DNA from: Clostridia bacterium
Lineage (GTDB): Bacteria > Bacillota > Clostridia > Christensenellales > DTU072
DNA: 64,000 bases
NCBI GenBank assembly: GCA_016297005.1
Contig: JAEDHK010000007.1
Span: 30,297 to 94,296, forward strand
Reading direction: 5' to 3'
The notes beneath the pieces are model-generated. The model made no database searches. It was not told where the DNA came from and worked only from the letters and a program-made list of their open reading frames with translations. A program made the position numbers and the translations under genes. Position 1 is the first letter of the stretch. The number at the start of each line of letters is the position of its first letter. Below are positions 39,971 to 49,961 of this stretch, piece after piece.

Positions 39971-40777
39971 CTATAACATTCTTCTTGCCGTGATATAGTT
40001 ATCCCATCTGCTTGCGGTCATTTTTTCAATGACGGCATGATCGGAGGCGGTATGCAGAATATAATTGTCGCCGAGATACATCGCTACGTGCCCGATACGC
40101 TCCGTCCCCGTATTGTTTTTCCGCGAAGAATTTGTCATAAAAAGCAGATCGCCGCGTCGGATATCTTCTTTTTCGACCGACGTACCTTGCGCGACCTGCG
40201 TACGCGTCGTCGATTGCAGAACGACCTCCGCTCCGTAATAAAATATGTACTGCATCAAGGAGGAACAATCGAATTCGTCCGTCGTAAAACCTTTCAGCTT
40301 ATTGCCGTAGCCGTCGTGCAGGCGCGTCGCGCCGTAGACGTACGGAGTGCCGAGATAGCGTTCTCCCAAAGCGATTACGCTTTCTGTGCGCTCGTCCTGA
40401 ACACTCATTTCCGTCAGCGTGGTATATCGGACCGAAACATAGGCCTTATTTCCCCGATAAAGGGTGCGATACCACTCTCCCTCTTCGCCATAGTACGCTA
40501 CCATGTCTCCTTCGTCCAGCGTTCCGATTACCTCGGCGGTAAGACTCGGTCCCGACCGGACGTTCAAAGAGGACGATTTGCTTTTTACGTACTTTTTCGT
40601 AAGGACATGTGCGGTTTCTTCCGGTTCCGTCGTCGGAACGGATTCTTCCTCTTGCGTCCTATCGGATACATATAAATCCTGAAAATCAAGAGTTTGGGAT
40701 TCTGAACTTTCGTTAGCGGAACACCCATAAAAGGAAAACAGTAATATTACGGATAAAAACAGAATTAACTTTTTCAT
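39971..40777 (-). CDS. SH3-domain plus NlpC/P60 cell-wall hydrolase lipoprotein
   Basis: 268 residues. Lipobox FYGC (Cys19), a linker, SH3b domain at about 62-121 (SLNVRSGPS), then an NlpC/P60 peptidase domain with Cys171 (FDCSS), His230 (GHVAMY) and His242 (LHT). Cleaves peptidoglycan stem peptides outside the membrane; Lgt would lipidate it. No ribosome binding site is seen; an extended -10 TGATAAAAT ends six bases before the ATG, implying a leaderless message. Confidence 0.95.
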   Translation of the reverse strand: MKKLILFLSVILLFSFYGCSANESSESQTLDFQDLYVSDRTQEEESVPTTEPEETAHVLTKKYVKSKSSSLNVRSGPSLTAEVIGTLDEGDMVAYYGEEGEWYRTLYRGNKAYVSVRYTTLTEMSVQDERTESVIALGERYLGTPYVYGATRLHDGYGNKLKGFTTDEFDCSSLMQYIFYYGAEVVLQSTTRTQVAQGTSVEKEDIRRGDLLFMTNSSRKNNTGTERIGHVAMYLGDNYILHTASDHAVIEKMTASRWDNYITARRML

Positions 40778-40779
40778 AG

Positions 40780-40802
40780 GTGGATTTTATCATGAAATCC
40801 AC
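40780..40802. promoter_or_regulatory. Hairpin overlapping the NlpC/P60 promoter
   Basis: GTGGATTT-(7)-AAATCCAC, 8-bp stem, two bases in front of the start codon and overlapping the extended -10 at 40784-40792. Could be an operator or a loop in the DNA regulating the leaderless start. Confidence 0.5.
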
Positions 40803-40836
40803 TCTTCTTTCCGTGTAAAATAGTGGAAAAACTAAC

Positions 40837-42027
40837 TTATTCGACGGTATTATCCGGCAAAGCAGGGGCAAGGCCCTCCGCTTTATCCAATTTTTTCCGG
40901 ATTATATCGTTTCTGCGAGACGCTTCGCCAAGTATCCTGTTGACGCCCTCGATCTGCCCTTGCGCGCGCGTAATCTGATCGGCGAACTGAACGAAGTCTT
41001 TTTTAAATTTCATCAGCAGGTCAAAGACTTCTCTGGAAGACTTTTGTACGGCCAGCGTGCGAAATCCAAGTTGCAGACTATTGATAAGAGCAGTGATAGT
41101 CGTCGGTCCTGCGGGGATAACTTTTAATTGCCCTTGCATTTCTTCGGCCAGGCCGGCGTTACGGATGACTTCGGCATAAAGGCCCTCCGTCGGCAGATAC
41201 ATAACGGCAAAATCGGTTGTTTGCGGAGGATTAACGTAGTTATCGCGGATACTTCTCGCCTGCTTTTTTACGGCGGCGGCGAAAGCCTTAGAGGCTGCTT
41301 CTACCCCGGCGACGTCGCCCTTCTCGGACGCGTCCAACAGGCGTTGATAGTCCTCGGACGGAAACTTGGCGTCGATGGGTAAAAAGACTCTTTCGCTTTC
41401 TTTTTTTCCGGGCAAGACGATAGCGAAATCGACCAACCCCGAGTCGTCTCCTCTTCTTCGACCGGTAACGTTATATTGTGTGACGTACTGCTCTTGCGTC
41501 AGGATCCCTTCCAGAATATTGGCCAAACTGACTTCGCCCCATACGCCGCGTGTTTTTACGTTGGTAAGAACCTTTTTCAGATCGTTGACCCCTCCGGAAA
41601 GACTTTGCAACTCTCCAAGGCCTTTATTCACTTCATCCAGGCGTTGATTGATGGTCGTAAAGGTGGACGAAATGCGCTCGTTGACCGTCTTCGTCAGTTT
41701 TTCTTCCACAACTTCGCGCATGGCGTTCAATTGCTTTTCGTTATCGGCACGGATTTCAGTCAGATTTTTTTCCACCTGTGTACGCACTTCCAGGATCCGC
41801 TGTTCGTTGGTTGTGCTGATGGTTCTGACGTTTTCCATCACGGCGCTCAACGTAGAATTAATGCCGCTGACAACAGCGTTATTGGAGAGGTTCGTTATTT
41901 CCGAAATATAGGTGCGTAAGCGATCGTTTTCTTGGGTAACGTTTTCGAGCTTTGCCGAAACGGCGTCTAAAGAAGCCGCCATACATTTTTGTTGTTTTAG
42001 CAATTTACAAATGGAAAAAAAACACAT
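40837..42027 (-). CDS. rmuC: RmuC-family protein
   Basis: 396 residues. N-terminal coiled coil (KLENVTQENDRLRTYISEI onward) and the RmuC core: LANILEGILTQEQYVTQYNV, LPIDAKFPSEDYQRLLDA and PTEGLYAEVIRNAGL. The usual N-terminal membrane anchor is absent or replaced by a short hydrophobic start, so the true start is uncertain. RmuC limits DNA inversions between short inverted repeats. It follows the giant surface protein by 9 bp. Confidence 0.92.
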   Translation of the reverse strand: MCFFSICKLLKQQKCMAASLDAVSAKLENVTQENDRLRTYISEITNLSNNAVVSGINSTLSAVMENVRTISTTNEQRILEVRTQVEKNLTEIRADNEKQLNAMREVVEEKLTKTVNERISSTFTTINQRLDEVNKGLGELQSLSGGVNDLKKVLTNVKTRGVWGEVSLANILEGILTQEQYVTQYNVTGRRRGDDSGLVDFAIVLPGKKESERVFLPIDAKFPSEDYQRLLDASEKGDVAGVEAASKAFAAAVKKQARSIRDNYVNPPQTTDFAVMYLPTEGLYAEVIRNAGLAEEMQGQLKVIPAGPTTITALINSLQLGFRTLAVQKSSREVFDLLMKFKKDFVQFADQITRAQGQIEGVNRILGEASRRNDIIRKKLDKAEGLAPALPDNTVE

Positions 42028-42036
42028 ATCCCACCG

Positions 42037-45000
42037 CTACCGGATTTTGTTTCCCTTGGGTATGCCGCGCGCCTGACGGCGATAAACGGAATTTCTGTAA
42101 GCGCGGTTATAGCTGTTCATAAAGCGGCGTTGACGGATTCCCATGATAATAAATACAAGGAAAATAAGTCCAAAGAGAGCGCCGCCGATATAGAGCAGAT
42201 ACTTGATCATCGTTGCAGTAAGAGGAATGCCGAAGATACTGCCGTACGTATCGGTACGAACCTGCTGTTCCTGAATGTCGGCGGTAACGCACAGTACGAA
42301 CGTACCTAAACCGGTTGTAGAGAAGCGGACCGATTTACCGTCGGGCTGAATGATACTGCCATCGACCTTTCGCATCGAACCGTCGTCAGCCAAAGAATAA
42401 ACGTCGAAGTAGATATACGAGCGATACTCTTCGGGTATAGGCAATTGCACCTGGATATTGCTCGCAACCGTTTGCGCATAAGCTCCGGTAAGCGAAACGC
42501 GGTGGATAGATACGATAGCGCGTGGAGAACCGGCCTCAACGGTGTTCATCAGCAACGCCTGCGCGTTCTTATATGTATCGGTATCAACGTTATAATCGGT
42601 CACCGCGACCGTTGCGCCGGGCGCAAAGTCGCCGTCGAGCATGACGCCCGTTTCTTTATCGGACAAAAGCAAGACTTCGCAGGCTTCTTTCATATCCATC
42701 AGTTTGTTATACAGGTTCGACGTAAAGCAAGACTTCTGATCCTGCGACAGATCGAAATACTCGTCGTACACGCGTAAAATTTCGGTATAGTCTTCCGCCT
42801 CGACCATGTTAATGGCAGGCAGTTCGGTCACGTGTTGCTCGACCTTTTCCACCTGTTCCATCAGTGCGAACAACTTATCAAACTGATTCAGAAAGTTTTT
42901 ATAATACGCATAATACCTGCTCGTAGAGTCGCCGGTAATAGCCGTCTGAATCCACTTTTGACCATAAACTTCGTAGTTTTGGAAAGTGGTGCGATAACGG
43001 AGCATTTCTTCATAGTCGGAACGAAGCTCGAAACTGCTTCTGTTCGCCAATTTTTCGAGATAATCTCTGTATCCGTCAATCTCCGTTTGCAACGTTTCCA
43101 TTCTGTCGCGCAGACGAGAGATCAGGTTCTCGAAATATTCAATACGGCTCTTCTCCATATAGCCGGCTTCCACCGCAAGTCCGAGCGTATGTTCCAAGTT
43201 ATCGACCATGGTTTTGTCTTCGTCCGTCAGTTTTATGGTATTGACGGTGAGCGGGAAGGGCACAACGTACATCTCAAAATGGACTTCGTGTCCGGCCTTA
43301 TCGCGTACGTATACGTTAACGTAACCGCGATAGTTGATATCGGGGTTGGGTTCGGACGCCTCATGACGGATCGAGTTATCGACGCTGCTGGTCGACAGGA
43401 CGTATCCGGTCGGATCAAACGTAAAGCCGCGGCTGTCTTCCTTGACGGTAATATATTCGACGATATCGAGGTTATCGCCGTGCACGACCACTTGCAGGTC
43501 GATATACTGTTCAGAACCTTCGATGACGTTGATACCTCCGGAGAATTCGATAGTAGGCGGCGTGGTATCGATATTGATATCGAATTCCACGGTATAAGAC
43601 TTACCCTTAGAAGGATCGCCGTTGGCACTGGTCGCCGTAACGATCAATTTACCGGTCTTCTTGCGAGAAACACTTACTTCGGTATCACTCCATATATGGC
43701 TTTCCGGCTCGTTCATCGTTTCGTCCTGCCAGGTGTAGGTATATACGACGGGGGACACGTTGTCGATCGATCTTTCTTTAGAAACGCTGACCGTATTCAT
43801 GCCCGTCCATTCTCCGCTGGCAATGATCCTTTCGATACCGCTGGCCACCCCTTCGTCGTTTTCTTCATACGCTTTACCCGTCATCGTAAAGACGGGGATT
43901 TGCTGATCGACGCTGACGCGGACGTTGACTATTTTCGGCTCGATATTGCTTGCGCCCGAACGACTGACGGCGGTAATAACGATGATTGCGTCCCGGTTCA
44001 GATTAAAGCCGTCCAGACGATCGGTCGTGAACTGCTCGTAGCTGACCAACTCTTTGCCCTTTCCTTCGCTGGAAGAGGCCAGAGGCGCCTCGATCGACTT
44101 ATTGGAGTTAAGATAACGTAAGTAGTAATAAACGCGCACGCCGGAAGCGGGCATTCTCGTAATGTTGATATTGATAGTAACGGGTCCGTTGGTCCAGTTT
44201 TCGTCGCCGCTGAACAAGTCGATGGTGTTTCCGCCGATATAGAGCAATCCGTTATGATCACGCATAACAACCTCGAACTCAGGCACAGTCTCATCAATTG
44301 CGACATAAATATTGCCACAGTCTACGTAAGACCCGGCCTTGTTAACCGCCCGGAAGGAGAAGGTCGCCATAACGCCGTTCTCAAAAGGATGGTTTCCGTT
44401 CGCGTCCACATAATCTGCCAAAGAATCGGCCGTAAAGCGGATTTCTTTCATTTCGTCCGAAGAGTAGTACGCGACGGCACCGGCTTCCATATAATTATAC
44501 CAGGTGTTACCGCTATCCACGGAGAACATAAAACGATAGTAGTCGGGGACGTTGTTACGCTTATTCGACTTAACGGTCATACTGACGCCGACCACTTCTT
44601 GCCATAAGAATTCGTACATTCCGTTGGTACCGTAATCGGCGCTTCCTGAGCTCGGCGCAAGCGTAGTCGCGGAAAGTTCGCTCGGGTCGTAGTTGAATTC
44701 GTATATCGTGGTGAGCGTTACCGTATAGCCGCCGGCAAGTCCCGTCTCCCATTTTGAAGAACCGGCAAAACCGGTAGAATGCGTCGCAACGCCATTGATG
44801 GCGAAGATCATCAGATAGACGGTACAAAAGTTTTCTTTTGAGAAGTTATTCGCAAGGGAAAAAACGTTGAGTCCCGCATTATCGAGCAGCGTCATATCCG
44901 AAACGGTAGAATACTTCTTTTCGGTAACGTCGGTGGGAATAGACGGCAACCGCATATAATAATAGGAGATCGACGAGTGCGTCAGATCGGCGTGAATGGC

Positions 45001-48000
45001 CGAAGCGTTAAGCGTGATCTCGTCTTTGGTGTTGACGGAAACGATCTTTCTCGTCGTCGCCTCGTCAATACGCTCTTCGATCAGTCCGTCTGCCGTTTTC
45101 CCTTGAATGATATGGAGAATATCGGGAGTCGTATTGTCGACGCGCAGGATCTTGACGGATTCAAAACCGATCGAACGGTATTTGGCTTTATTACACACGC
45201 TGAGCCCTATATAACCGTAGAAAGATCGATTGGTAAAGGGAATGGTAAAGACGTATTCGTCCAATCCGTTATACTCTCCGGACGCCGCGATCCAATTGCT
45301 TTCGGTAGAAAGGATGGTATTGACGTCGGGGATTTCGCCGCGAGTGCCAAAAGAGATCAGCATGTAATAGTAAGTATAGCCGTCGCCCGCCTTGATCTTA
45401 TTTCCCTTGTCGTCGATAGGAAGCGTCACGTATATTTCGAGCGCGCCGCGCTTCCAGATACCGGCAGCCATATTGTCTTCGTCCGTCTCCCCTCCTTCCA
45501 ACGAAGAAAGCGCGTCCAGACGATATTGGATGGTAATGTTCAGGGTGTCGTACTCGACGCAAACAACGTAAAAACCGCTCGTATTCGAAACGTTCTGCCA
45601 GTTACGCGCTTTACTCTTTAAGTAAATGGCAAAATACAGCGTGCCCTGACTGTCCGAGGCAATCTGCGCGTTAATGGCGTTTTCGGTCAGCTCAACGTAT
45701 TTTTTAATGGAAGAAAGGTTATCTTCGGCGGCAATACGGCTTGCAAAAGCAAGCAGTTCGCTGTCCGTCGGCACGGCGCCGGCCATATCGATCATATCCG
45801 CGGTAAAGGGATAATAAAACAGTCTGTAATGATCTTCGATCCCCGCCGCGTCCAAAGAACTTGAGAAAGTCAAAGAGATATCCTCGCAAACGGAAAACGC
45901 AGAGTCGGACAACACACCGGAACCGGCGTTAATCGTCCAGGAATGACTGTTCTTGCCCGTCGCGCTGTTAATATCCGCGCTCTTCAAGCGGATCACGTCG
46001 GTCGAGTCGAACTTGGCGCTGAAAGAAATATCGGTGGAGATGCCGCTACCGGTATAAATACGATAACGATACTCGGAAACGGCGATCGCTTTGCTCGCGT
46101 CGTTGTTATTCAGACTGAAAAAGTAATAATACTTACCGAAGCTGCTTCCGGCCGTATTGGCTTCGTGGAAGTCGACCGTGTGCACGCCCGCCACTTCCTG
46201 CCAGACGAGGTTGCCGGCGGTATCGTACATGGGATTGCCGTTGCTATCCTTGGCAAAATCCATATCTTTAAGATTAATACCGGATACGCCAACGTCGACA
46301 GCCAGGACCAGGTAGATAGATCCGTTTACCCAACCGGCGTCCGGATTGTCCTTATCGGCTATTTTAAGCATCCGCCCGTCATTGGCAAATTCTTTTATTT
46401 TTTCAATGTTTTTCAAGTCTTCGGAACTGATCTCGCCCGTTGTCGGGTAGACGTACGCGTCCCAGGTATACGTCGGCTCCAACACGTCGATACGAATGAT
46501 ATCATAAGTCGTCTTGGTATCGGCATTGAGTTTTTTTGCGGCGTTCATAGCGCGTATATTGAAGAATGCGTTTGCGCTGGCGACCAGGTCGAACTCATAG
46601 ATCCAAAGGATCTCTCCGTTCTTCTCGTCGTAAAACTCGGACGGAACGCCCACCGAACTCGACGCTTGCGATTTGATCTTAGCCTCGGTCGTGCCTTCTC
46701 CCGTCAATTCGTCCGTCCAATAATAGAAGGTATATTGCGTTGTGGGATGATCGGCCGAATCAACCGAGACGATAGCGCGGATAGTCGCTTTATCCGCGAT
46801 CCATCCATCCTGATTATATTGTGCGATAAGATAGTTCTCTTCCGGAAGCGTAAACGTAAACACGCTGTTTACGACGGTTACGCATATTTCCAACTCGCCG
46901 CTGGACAATCCGGCGCCGCTGACGATCTTGAACTTAACGTATTGCGTTCTCGAAATATCAGTTCCGATCCCCAAAGAATAGTTATAGGATTTTTCATCGC
47001 CGGAAATCTCGAAATCGGTCATCTTCTGCCAATTGTTAGTATATTGGTCACGCGCGCGCGCTTCTTGATAATAGAAAGTCGCGCCGCTGGCGTTAAAAAC
47101 AGGCTTCCCCTCGGCGCTTCTGTTATACACCTTAACGGTGACCTTATTGTTGGCGTAATCGTATACCGTAACGGCCGATACCGTTCCGTTCAGTTCCATC
47201 GCCTGTTCGGTCGAAGAAAGTCTTTTGTCGCAAACGTCCGTCGTGTTTTCTCCGTCCGGGTCAATAGTGTACCCTTCGCTGAGGATCTGCGGAGGCACGC
47301 TGTCGATATTAACGACGTAACGGAAAGAATACTCGAAGTACTTACCCGCTTCGGTTACCGCACGGAAAAGCACCGGATTGGTCGAAACGGTAATTTCCAG
47401 ATCGGTACCACCCATCTCGACAAAACCGGCTCCGTTGGCAGAATATTGATAGGTAATGGAAGAAATACATCTGCTCGTGTCGCTCAGTCTGAAATGAACG
47501 CTGTTGCTCGTCCACGAAGCCGATTGATAGTCGATCAACTCCGCCGCTACGTTATAGGTTTGCGCCGAAACGTCGAAGTTGGGCGTAGCGGGGTCGATTT
47601 TGATAAAATAAGGTTCGCCGCCCAAGCCCTCCGGACCACTGCCATAATAAGAAAACTTCGGATATTCTCCGGCGATATCCGTCACACGGAACCAGATCAC
47701 AACGCTGTCAAGGCTTTTGGAAATGGACACTTCGTTATTTCCGTTCCGGAAAAACTGCCAGTTAGAGAGTTTCGCCGCGGCAACTTGCGCAAGTTCCTGC
47801 GCTTCTGCGTCGGAATAAAGCCCCGTTTCGCGGTATTCTCTGTATTTCGCTTCGTAATAGCCGTTGAAGTTTTCCGAATAAGAAATCTTCTCGCGGGATT
47901 CGTTATAAACGTAATTGCGTTCGCCGGCCTCGTTCGTCGTCGCGTTGGCCTCCATCGTCGCCGTCGTTACGGTAAAGGTAACCGGGTTGGCCGTCCACGT

Positions 48001-48615
48001 ACCGTCGTACTTCGATTCTACCGTCGCGCCTTTCGCAAGATACCTGGCCTGAATGGAGCGAAAAGCGTTTTCGTTGCCGTCGTTCACGTTGACGGTAATA
48101 TACCAATAGATGGGAGAAAACTCCGTACCGTTTTCCCATGCGTAATACTCTTTTTCTCTGACGAAAGTATCTCCGGAGGCCACTTGATAAACGTGACGGA
48201 AGTAGTAATAATCTCTGCTGATACCGCCATCCGAAGTGTCGACGGTATAAGAACACTTAATATAATCGACGCCGTTGATCGTCTCCACGGAAGTGCTGCC
48301 GGACGCGTTAATAAGAGTCCAATCGCAAGCGTCCAGATCTTCTTTGGTTGTTTTCGGCGACTTAGTAACACAGTATTCGTACGAGTCGTTAAGAGAATAA
48401 CCGGACACGAAAAACCAAAGTTCTCTTTGTTTACAAACGCCTACCTGCGTGATATCGGAATAGACGGCGCCGTCTCTGTACTTAACGAAGACTTCCCAAC
48501 CGAGGTCTCCCGCGGCAAGAGCGGCGTCTTCATGCGGAGCCGCCGTATAGACGGCAACGCAAAAAAACAGCGTCAATACGACCGCCGCAAGCAGCAAACG
48601 AGTAATTTTTTTCAT
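42037..48615 (-). CDS. Giant surface-anchored protein with Ig-like repeats
   Basis: 2192 residues from the ATG at 48615 (an earlier in-frame ATG at 48642 coincides with the transcription start). Signal peptide KKITRLLLAAVVLTLFFC. Residues to about 1750 are strings of immunoglobulin-like beta modules with aromatic-rich motifs repeated as YYYM/YYYF and WxNG(P/S)V-type. About 1830-2020 are helical (coiled-coil rich), followed by a beta domain and a C-terminal membrane segment (IKYLLYIGGALFGLIFLVFIIMG) with a very basic tail. No LPxTG. Probably a wall-spanning adhesin or scaffold; no known family assigned. Own promoter at 48650-48678. Confidence 0.88.
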   Translation of the reverse strand: MKKITRLLLAAVVLTLFFCVAVYTAAPHEDAALAAGDLGWEVFVKYRDGAVYSDITQVGVCKQRELWFFVSGYSLNDSYEYCVTKSPKTTKEDLDACDWTLINASGSTSVETINGVDYIKCSYTVDTSDGGISRDYYYFRHVYQVASGDTFVREKEYYAWENGTEFSPIYWYITVNVNDGNENAFRSIQARYLAKGATVESKYDGTWTANPVTFTVTTATMEANATTNEAGERNYVYNESREKISYSENFNGYYEAKYREYRETGLYSDAEAQELAQVAAAKLSNWQFFRNGNNEVSISKSLDSVVIWFRVTDIAGEYPKFSYYGSGPEGLGGEPYFIKIDPATPNFDVSAQTYNVAAELIDYQSASWTSNSVHFRLSDTSRCISSITYQYSANGAGFVEMGGTDLEITVSTNPVLFRAVTEAGKYFEYSFRYVVNIDSVPPQILSEGYTIDPDGENTTDVCDKRLSSTEQAMELNGTVSAVTVYDYANNKVTVKVYNRSAEGKPVFNASGATFYYQEARARDQYTNNWQKMTDFEISGDEKSYNYSLGIGTDISRTQYVKFKIVSGAGLSSGELEICVTVVNSVFTFTLPEENYLIAQYNQDGWIADKATIRAIVSVDSADHPTTQYTFYYWTDELTGEGTTEAKIKSQASSSVGVPSEFYDEKNGEILWIYEFDLVASANAFFNIRAMNAAKKLNADTKTTYDIIRIDVLEPTYTWDAYVYPTTGEISSEDLKNIEKIKEFANDGRMLKIADKDNPDAGWVNGSIYLVLAVDVGVSGINLKDMDFAKDSNGNPMYDTAGNLVWQEVAGVHTVDFHEANTAGSSFGKYYYFFSLNNNDASKAIAVSEYRYRIYTGSGISTDISFSAKFDSTDVIRLKSADINSATGKNSHSWTINAGSGVLSDSAFSVCEDISLTFSSSLDAAGIEDHYRLFYYPFTADMIDMAGAVPTDSELLAFASRIAAEDNLSSIKKYVELTENAINAQIASDSQGTLYFAIYLKSKARNWQNVSNTSGFYVVCVEYDTLNITIQYRLDALSSLEGGETDEDNMAAGIWKRGALEIYVTLPIDDKGNKIKAGDGYTYYYMLISFGTRGEIPDVNTILSTESNWIAASGEYNGLDEYVFTIPFTNRSFYGYIGLSVCNKAKYRSIGFESVKILRVDNTTPDILHIIQGKTADGLIEERIDEATTRKIVSVNTKDEITLNASAIHADLTHSSISYYYMRLPSIPTDVTEKKYSTVSDMTLLDNAGLNVFSLANNFSKENFCTVYLMIFAINGVATHSTGFAGSSKWETGLAGGYTVTLTTIYEFNYDPSELSATTLAPSSGSADYGTNGMYEFLWQEVVGVSMTVKSNKRNNVPDYYRFMFSVDSGNTWYNYMEAGAVAYYSSDEMKEIRFTADSLADYVDANGNHPFENGVMATFSFRAVNKAGSYVDCGNIYVAIDETVPEFEVVMRDHNGLLYIGGNTIDLFSGDENWTNGPVTININITRMPASGVRVYYYLRYLNSNKSIEAPLASSSEGKGKELVSYEQFTTDRLDGFNLNRDAIIVITAVSRSGASNIEPKIVNVRVSVDQQIPVFTMTGKAYEENDEGVASGIERIIASGEWTGMNTVSVSKERSIDNVSPVVYTYTWQDETMNEPESHIWSDTEVSVSRKKTGKLIVTATSANGDPSKGKSYTVEFDINIDTTPPTIEFSGGINVIEGSEQYIDLQVVVHGDNLDIVEYITVKEDSRGFTFDPTGYVLSTSSVDNSIRHEASEPNPDINYRGYVNVYVRDKAGHEVHFEMYVVPFPLTVNTIKLTDEDKTMVDNLEHTLGLAVEAGYMEKSRIEYFENLISRLRDRMETLQTEIDGYRDYLEKLANRSSFELRSDYEEMLRYRTTFQNYEVYGQKWIQTAITGDSTSRYYAYYKNFLNQFDKLFALMEQVEKVEQHVTELPAINMVEAEDYTEILRVYDEYFDLSQDQKSCFTSNLYNKLMDMKEACEVLLLSDKETGVMLDGDFAPGATVAVTDYNVDTDTYKNAQALLMNTVEAGSPRAIVSIHRVSLTGAYAQTVASNIQVQLPIPEEYRSYIYFDVYSLADDGSMRKVDGSIIQPDGKSVRFSTTGLGTFVLCVTADIQEQQVRTDTYGSIFGIPLTATMIKYLLYIGGALFGLIFLVFIIMGIRQRRFMNSYNRAYRNSVYRRQARGIPKGNKIR

Positions 48616-48649
48616 GCCAAAAAACAAACCCGACGATTTCATATATACT

Positions 48650-48678
48650 ATCATACCATACTCGTTTTTAAAATTCAA
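48650..48678 (-). promoter_or_regulatory. Promoter of the giant surface protein
   Basis: Minus strand TTGAAT at 48678-48673, 17 bp, TATGAT at 48655-48650; places transcription start near 48643. Confidence 0.65.
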
Positions 48679-48762
48679 TGCTTTTTTTATTTTCTTTAAA
48701 TAATTATAATTATTTTAAAGACTGCAACCGAAAAGAACGAAAAAGTGCCCGCTCACTTCCGA

Positions 48763-48791
48763 TTGACTCCGCCTTTTTTTCTTGATATAAT
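48763..48791 (+). promoter_or_regulatory. Promoter of the phosphodiesterase gene
   Basis: TTGACT at 48763-48768, 17 bp, TATAAT at 48786-48791, about 40 nt ahead of the start. Confidence 0.8.
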
Positions 48792-48831
48792 TGATGTAAT
48801 ACTAAAAAAAATCTGAAAAAGGCGACTTATC

Positions 48832-49947
48832 ATGGCTTTTATTTATCCCGATTACAACGGAAAAAACGTACTTAACACAGCGGCTTCGCTCGCCTCGTTC
48901 CTGGGCTGCCCGAACGGCAATAAGACCATTCCCGAATTAGACGAGGAATTGAAAAAAGGTTATAAACGGGTTTTTTTCCTTGTCTTCGACGCTTTGGGTA
49001 GCTATCCGCTCGCACTCAATACGCCCGCCGACGGGTACTTTCGTTCTCATACAATCAAAACGCTGACCACCGTCTTTCCGTCCACGACGGCATGTGCGTC
49101 GGCTACGATGATCTCCGGTCTGTATCCGTCCCAACACGGTCGCTTCGGATGGTGCATGAACGTCCCTTCGCTGGGTGGGCGGGTGGATATCCTTGTCGGC
49201 ACCCGTTCCGAAAACAGAAATGAAAAAGTGGACCGGACAGCCCTGAAAAAGATCTTTCCGCTACGCGGGTTTTATTTGAACAACAAGACCGATTATCGAG
49301 TTTATTCCATTCTTTCCGCCATTATCGACGACGGTAACGAAAAACGCTTCGTCGAGGAAACGGTCGGCGGCGTTTTCGATCGCCTGTACGAACTGGCAGA
49401 ACGCGACGAAAAGCAGTTCGTGTACGTTCATTGTCCGCAACCGGACAGCATCTTTCATCACCGCGGCATAGACGCCGAAGTCTCCCGGAAGATGGTGGAA
49501 GATATTCAGAACCGCACGAAAAAACTGGTCGAAGATCTGACCGATACGTTAGTGATCGTCACCGCCGATCACGGACAAATCAACATAAAAGGTTACGTAC
49601 CGATGTACGAAGACAAAGAACTGGAATCCATGCTCGACGGGCCTCTGCACGTAGAAGTACGCGCCGTTTCTCTTCACGTCAAAGAGAGCGAAAAAGGTCG
49701 ATTCGAGAAATATTTTACAAATAAATACGGAAAACATTTCACGCTGATGAAGACCGAAGATCTGATCGAAAAAGGAGTTTTTGGCCCGAAAACGGAAAAA
49801 TTAGACCTACTCGGCAACTATTTTGCCGTCGGGACGGAGACGCACGTGCTCGCGCTTCTGCATCCTTTGACGTCCGTTTTCGCAGGTCAGCACACATCGA
49901 TGACGGAAGAAATGGAAGTTCCTTTAATTATACTCAAACAAGAGTAA
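48832..49947 (+). CDS. Alkaline phosphatase superfamily (type I phosphodiesterase/nucleotide pyrophosphatase-like)
   Basis: 371 residues. Metal/nucleophile motifs: FDALGS (Asp53), TTVFPSTTACAS (nucleophile Thr at about 85), PQPDSIFHHRG, TADHGQI and the final GQHTSMT. No signal peptide, so cytoplasmic. Hydrolyses a phosphodiester or phosphonate-type bond; substrate unknown. Convergent with the transporter gene, with only 14 bp between. Confidence 0.9.
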   Translation: MAFIYPDYNGKNVLNTAASLASFLGCPNGNKTIPELDEELKKGYKRVFFLVFDALGSYPLALNTPADGYFRSHTIKTLTTVFPSTTACASATMISGLYPSQHGRFGWCMNVPSLGGRVDILVGTRSENRNEKVDRTALKKIFPLRGFYLNNKTDYRVYSILSAIIDDGNEKRFVEETVGGVFDRLYELAERDEKQFVYVHCPQPDSIFHHRGIDAEVSRKMVEDIQNRTKKLVEDLTDTLVIVTADHGQINIKGYVPMYEDKELESMLDGPLHVEVRAVSLHVKESEKGRFEKYFTNKYGKHFTLMKTEDLIEKGVFGPKTEKLDLLGNYFAVGTETHVLALLHPLTSVFAGQHTSMTEEMEVPLIILKQE

Positions 49948-49961
49948 TTTATATTTAGTAA

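Noticed and set aside
45943..48699. Very long open frame (918 codons) on the plus strand
   Set aside because: It lies antisense to the giant surface protein, which has a signal peptide, domain order and promoter; the antisense protein has no recognisable features and arises from codon bias.
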